A stretch of DNA of 16,960 nt from GCA-003244245 sp036494005. Lineage in GTDB: Bacteria > Actinomycetota > Actinomycetes > Mycobacteriales > Pseudonocardiaceae. The position numbers and the translations under genes were made by a program. The stretch lies in NCBI GenBank assembly GCA_036494005.1, contig DASXOV010000258.1:1-16960 (forward strand), read 5' to 3'. This document shows, in pieces, positions 14,407 through 16,960 of the stretch. A model generated the notes under the pieces. The model made no database searches, had not been told where the DNA came from, and saw only the letters and a list, made by a program, of their open reading frames with translations. The first letter of the stretch is position 1, and each line of letters opens with the position of its first letter.

Positions 14407-15098
14407 TGCTGGAGCTGCGAGATCTGCATGTGGGGTACGGGCGGACGACGGTGGTGCACGGGGTGAGTGTCGAGGTCCCCCCGGACGGCGTCGTGGCCGT
14501 GATGGGACACAACGGCGCGGGCAAGACGACGCTGCTGAGGGCCGCGGTCGGGCTACTCGGTGCCACCTCAGGGCGGATTCTGCTGGACGGCGAGGACGTC
14601 ACCCGGATGCGGCCCAACGAGCGGGTCACACGAGGCCTGGGCTACGTGCCGCAGGGGCAGCAGTGCTTCCCGCAGCTGACCACGGAGGAGAACCTCCAAC
14701 TGGTGGCCGACACCCGGCGCGACGGCAAGCGGCTGACCGCCGAGGCGCTCGACCTTTTCCCGGCGCTCCGCACGGTGATGTCGCGGCGGGCCGGGTTGCT
14801 CTCCGGCGGTCAGCGCCAGCAACTGGCCATCGCCAGGGCGTTGATCACCGAACCCCGGATGCTGATTCTGGACGAGCCGACCGAGGGCATCCAGCCGTCG
14901 GTGGTGTCCGAGATCGAGCAGACCATCCTGTCGCTGACCTCACGCGGCGGGCTGTCGGTCCTGCTGGTCGAGCAGCACGTGGGTTTCGCCCTGGCGGCCG
15001 CGAGCCGCTACTACGTGATGGAAGCCGGCCGCATCACCTCGACCGGGGACGGCGGCGCGGATGCTCACCAGAGCGTCCGGGCAGCCATGGCGATCTGA
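14406..15098 (+). CDS. urtE: Urea ABC transporter ATP-binding protein UrtE
   Basis: This is the second ATPase of the complex, with 230 residues, of LivF type. Walker A is GHNGAGKTT (34-42), the Q-loop region is YVPQGQQCFPQLTTEENL, the signature is LSGGQRQQLAIARAL, Walker B is MLILDEPTEGIQPS and the switch is VLLVEQHVGFALA. Pairing with UrtD would give the heterodimeric motor. It starts within the last base of the urtD stop and ends 67 bp before the GntR gene, a gap with no clear terminator. Confidence 0.95.
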   Translation: MLELRDLHVGYGRTTVVHGVSVEVPPDGVVAVMGHNGAGKTTLLRAAVGLLGATSGRILLDGEDVTRMRPNERVTRGLGYVPQGQQCFPQLTTEENLQLVADTRRDGKRLTAEALDLFPALRTVMSRRAGLLSGGQRQQLAIARALITEPRMLILDEPTEGIQPSVVSEIEQTILSLTSRGGLSVLLVEQHVGFALAAASRYYVMEAGRITSTGDGGADAHQSVRAAMAI

Positions 15099-15165
15099 CG
15101 CCGCGGGCGGCCGGCGGGCCCAGCACCGCCGCAGCCCTGTCGTCGAGCTGGAAGGGACCTCAACT

Positions 15166-15900
15166 GTGAACCGCCCACCCTCAGGTTCCCGAACGGCTTC
15201 CTCCCGCCCGGCCATCCCGCTGCGGGAACAGATCTACATCCGGCTGCGCGACGAGGTGCTCAGCGGTGATCACGGGTTCAGTGAGCGGCTGACCGAGCCC
15301 AAACTCGCCAAGCAACTCGGGGTGTCCCGGACTCCGGTGCGAGAGGCGCTCACCCGGCTGGTCGCCGACGGCCTGGTCCGGCGTGCGGACTACGGCTACG
15401 CCGTGGTGGTGCCCAGCATGGGCAAGATCCGGGACCTCTACGAGGTCCGGATCGCGGTCGAGCTGCGCGGGATCGCCCGGGCGATCGAGAACCCGACGGT
15501 GTCGCATGACGCCGGGGTCCTGGAGGCCGAACTGCGGTACTGGTACGGGCTGCGCGACAACCCGCCCGCCCCGGCTCCGGGATTCGTGTTGCAGGACGAA
15601 CGGTTCCACGCCGGGCTGCTCGCCTCGTCCGGCAACCCGGAGCTGGTCGAGGCGCTGGTCGGGGTGAATCGCCGGATCCGGCACGTCCGGATGTACGGCT
15701 TCGTGATCGAGGGCCGGATCGAGACGTCGATCGCGGAGCACATCGAGATCGCCGAACGGGTGCTGGACGGGCAGCTCGACACCGCGCTGACCCTGTTGCA
15801 CGAACACATCGGCGCCTCGCTGGAGATCGTCGTCGAGCGGGCCACCCGCGCCATCTCAGCGCGCTACACCGAACTCGCGATGCATATCGGCCGCACCTGA
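15166..15900 (+). CDS. FCD-domain GntR-family transcriptional regulator
   Basis: The product has 244 residues. A winged helix-turn-helix spans about 18-75 (LREQIYIRLRDEVLSGD, then EPKLAKQLGVSRTPVREALTRL, the classic GntR recognition helix). A C-terminal FCD domain (about 88-225) keeps the expected metal ligands: Asp144 and His148 in QDERFH, His192 in EHIEI and His214 in LHEHI. FCD proteins usually sense small carboxylates. The GTG at 15166 is chosen from GGAAGGGA at 15150-15156; the frame opens at 15061 inside urtE, a shadow. Lying between urtE and ureA in the same direction, it probably controls the urea genes. Its ligand and operator are unknown; the GTATC repeats before urtA are a candidate site. 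Confidence 0.92.
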   Translation: MNRPPSGSRTASSRPAIPLREQIYIRLRDEVLSGDHGFSERLTEPKLAKQLGVSRTPVREALTRLVADGLVRRADYGYAVVVPSMGKIRDLYEVRIAVELRGIARAIENPTVSHDAGVLEAELRYWYGLRDNPPAPAPGFVLQDERFHAGLLASSGNPELVEALVGVNRRIRHVRMYGFVIEGRIETSIAEHIEIAERVLDGQLDTALTLLHEHIGASLEIVVERATRAISARYTELAMHIGRT

Positions 15901-15913
15901 CGCCGTCTACTGT

Positions 15914-15927
15914 GCCGGTTATCCGGC
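15914..15927. promoter_or_regulatory. Short inverted repeat between the regulator and ureA
   Basis: GCCGG-TTAT-CCGGC is a perfect 5-bp inverted repeat in the 81-bp gap. A direct repeat CGGAGTA follows at 15930-15936 and 15942-15948. It may be an operator, a small terminator for the regulator gene, or chance; there is no T-run. Confidence 0.3.
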
Positions 15928-15981
15928 GTCGGAGTAAGGACCGGAGTAGGCCCCAGAAGTGAGGACGAGGAAGGAACGCAC

Positions 15982-16284
15982 ATGCTGCTCTCCCCACATG
16001 AGCAGGAGAAGCTTCTCGTTCACGTGGCCGGTCAGCTGGCCGGCGATCGCCGTGCGCGGGGGTTGCGGCTGAACTATCCGGAGGCCGTCGCACTGATCAC
16101 CTCCTGGGTGCTGGAACGGGCGCGCGACGGTCAGAGCGTGGCCGAGCTGATGGCGGGCGGTCAGCGGGTACTGGGCCGGGAGGACGTGATGGACGGGGTG
16201 CCGGAGATGATCACTTCGGTGCAGGTGGAAGCAACTTTCCCGGATGGCACGAAGCTGGTCACCGTGCACCGGCCGGTGCAGTGA
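15982..16284 (+). CDS. ureA: Urease gamma subunit
   Basis: UreA is the small structural subunit of urease, the nickel enzyme that hydrolyses urea to ammonia and carbamate in the cytosol. The protein has 100 residues, the usual length, and begins MLLSPHEQEKLLVHVAGQLA. LRLNYPEAVALITSWVLE and REDVMDGVPEMI are diagnostic for gamma subunits. GAGGAAGGAA lies just upstream of the ATG. Its stop overlaps the GTG of the fused beta-alpha gene (GTGA). Placement after the urt operon and regulator suggests imported urea is used as nitrogen source. Confidence 0.96.
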   Translation: MLLSPHEQEKLLVHVAGQLAGDRRARGLRLNYPEAVALITSWVLERARDGQSVAELMAGGQRVLGREDVMDGVPEMITSVQVEATFPDGTKLVTVHRPVQ

Positions 16285-16960
16285 ACGCCCCGGTGCCCGG
16301 TGAGCAGTTGCTCGCCGACGAGCCCGTGGTGCTCGGGCCGTCGCGGGGCCGCGAGCTGGTCGTGCTCAACACCGGCGACCGCCCGGTGCAGGTGGGTTCG
16401 CACTTCCATCTCGCCGCGGCGAACCCGGCGCTGCGGATGGACCGGGCCGCCGCCACCGGGATGCGGCTCGCGGTGCCCGCAGGCACGTCGGTGCGCTTCG
16501 AACCCGGTATCGAGCGAGTGGTCCGACTCGTGCCGCTGGGTGGCACCGGCACGGTGCCCGGCCTGCGGCTGGACGTACCCGATCCGTGCGGGTCACCCCC
16601 CGGCGACGCTCCGGCCACCGGTCGGTGGACGATCGAGCGCAGCCGCTATGCCGAGCTCTACGGCCCCACCGAGGGCGACCGGGTACGGCTGGCCGATACC
16701 GGCCTGATCCTGGAGGTCACCGAGGACCGCTGCCGAGGGCCGCACGGCGGGGACGAGGTGGTCTTCGGCGGGGGCAAGGTGATCAGGGAGTCGATGGGGC
16801 AGGCCAGGACCGCGCGGGCCGGGGGTGCGCCGGATCTGGTGATCACGGGCGCGCTCGTGCTCGACCACTGGGGGGTGGTCAAGGCTGACATCGGGGTTCG
16901 GGACGGCCGGATCGCCGGGCTCGGCAAGGCCGGGAACCCCGACATCATGGACGGGGTGCA
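16281..16960 (+). CDS. Fused urease beta-alpha subunit (right end cut off)
   Basis: One uninterrupted frame begins at GTG 16281 and is still open after 226 codons. Residues 1 to about 100 are a complete UreB: VPGEQLLADEPVVL, LNTGDRPVQVGSHFHLAAAN and DRAAATGMRLAVPAGTSVRFEPG. A linker of about 15 residues (PDPCGSPPGDAPATGRW) leads at about residue 115 into UreC: IERSRYAELYGPTEGDRVRLAD, then HGGDEVVFGGGKVIRESMGQ and DHWGVVKADIGVRDGRI, ending near GNPDIMDGV. No stop lies between the parts. UreC has no Met or GTG of its own at the junction; the nearest in-frame GTG is inside UreB. The nickel ligands and carbamylated lysine of UreC lie beyond the edge, so activity cannot be judged. I checked every codon by eye. 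Confidence 0.9.
   Translation, partial: MNAPVPGEQLLADEPVVLGPSRGRELVVLNTGDRPVQVGSHFHLAAANPALRMDRAAATGMRLAVPAGTSVRFEPGIERVVRLVPLGGTGTVPGLRLDVPDPCGSPPGDAPATGRWTIERSRYAELYGPTEGDRVRLADTGLILEVTEDRCRGPHGGDEVVFGGGKVIRESMGQARTARAGGAPDLVITGALVLDHWGVVKADIGVRDGRIAGLGKAGNPDIMDGV

Overview
The window comes from a high-GC actinomycete. GTG and TTG starts, strong third-position G/C, an IdeR/DmdR-type iron box, an alaS-ruvX-mltG block with two small upstream genes, and urt plus urease genes all fit an actinobacterium. The Pseudonocardiaceae are my guess for the family, but nothing here proves it. No tRNA, rRNA, CRISPR array, transposase or phage gene was seen.

Region 1 (1-3565, minus strand) is the front part of an iron-regulated siderophore operon. 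Reading leftwards it has a group II PLP decarboxylase, an IucA/IucC-type NIS synthetase, and the first 61 codons of an AlcB/IucB-type GNAT acyltransferase. This gene order is that of rhbB-rhbC-rhbD in the rhizobactin 1021 cluster. An iron box lies at its promoter end.

Region 2 (3744-9025, plus strand) is a conserved housekeeping block: a DUF948-type membrane protein, a small DUF6167-like protein, alanyl-tRNA synthetase, the YqgF/RuvX nuclease-fold protein and the MltG transglycosylase. A short A24 prepilin peptidase follows (9159-9785). The shikimate gene aroE, commonly found after mltG in actinobacteria, is absent here.

Region 3 (about 9840-16960, plus strand) is a urea acquisition and breakdown locus. 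It holds a 0.5-kb leader, urtABCDE (urea ABC transporter), an FCD-type GntR regulator, ureA (urease gamma), and then one reading frame in which urease beta runs straight into urease alpha without a stop or a new start. That frame leaves the window.

The most unusual thing found is a 38-bp unit at three gene junctions in two unrelated operons: NIS synthetase/GNAT (two perfect tandem copies), alaS/ruvX, and ruvX/mltG (about 1.7 copies). It always lies in the direction of transcription and always bridges a stop codon and the next start. In two of the three places each unit encodes a 13-codon mini-ORF that overlaps the upstream stop as GTGA or ATGA and the downstream start as ATGA, and it carries the Shine-Dalgarno sequence of the next gene. 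It looks like a spreading translational-coupling cassette and is the best candidate here for something undescribed.
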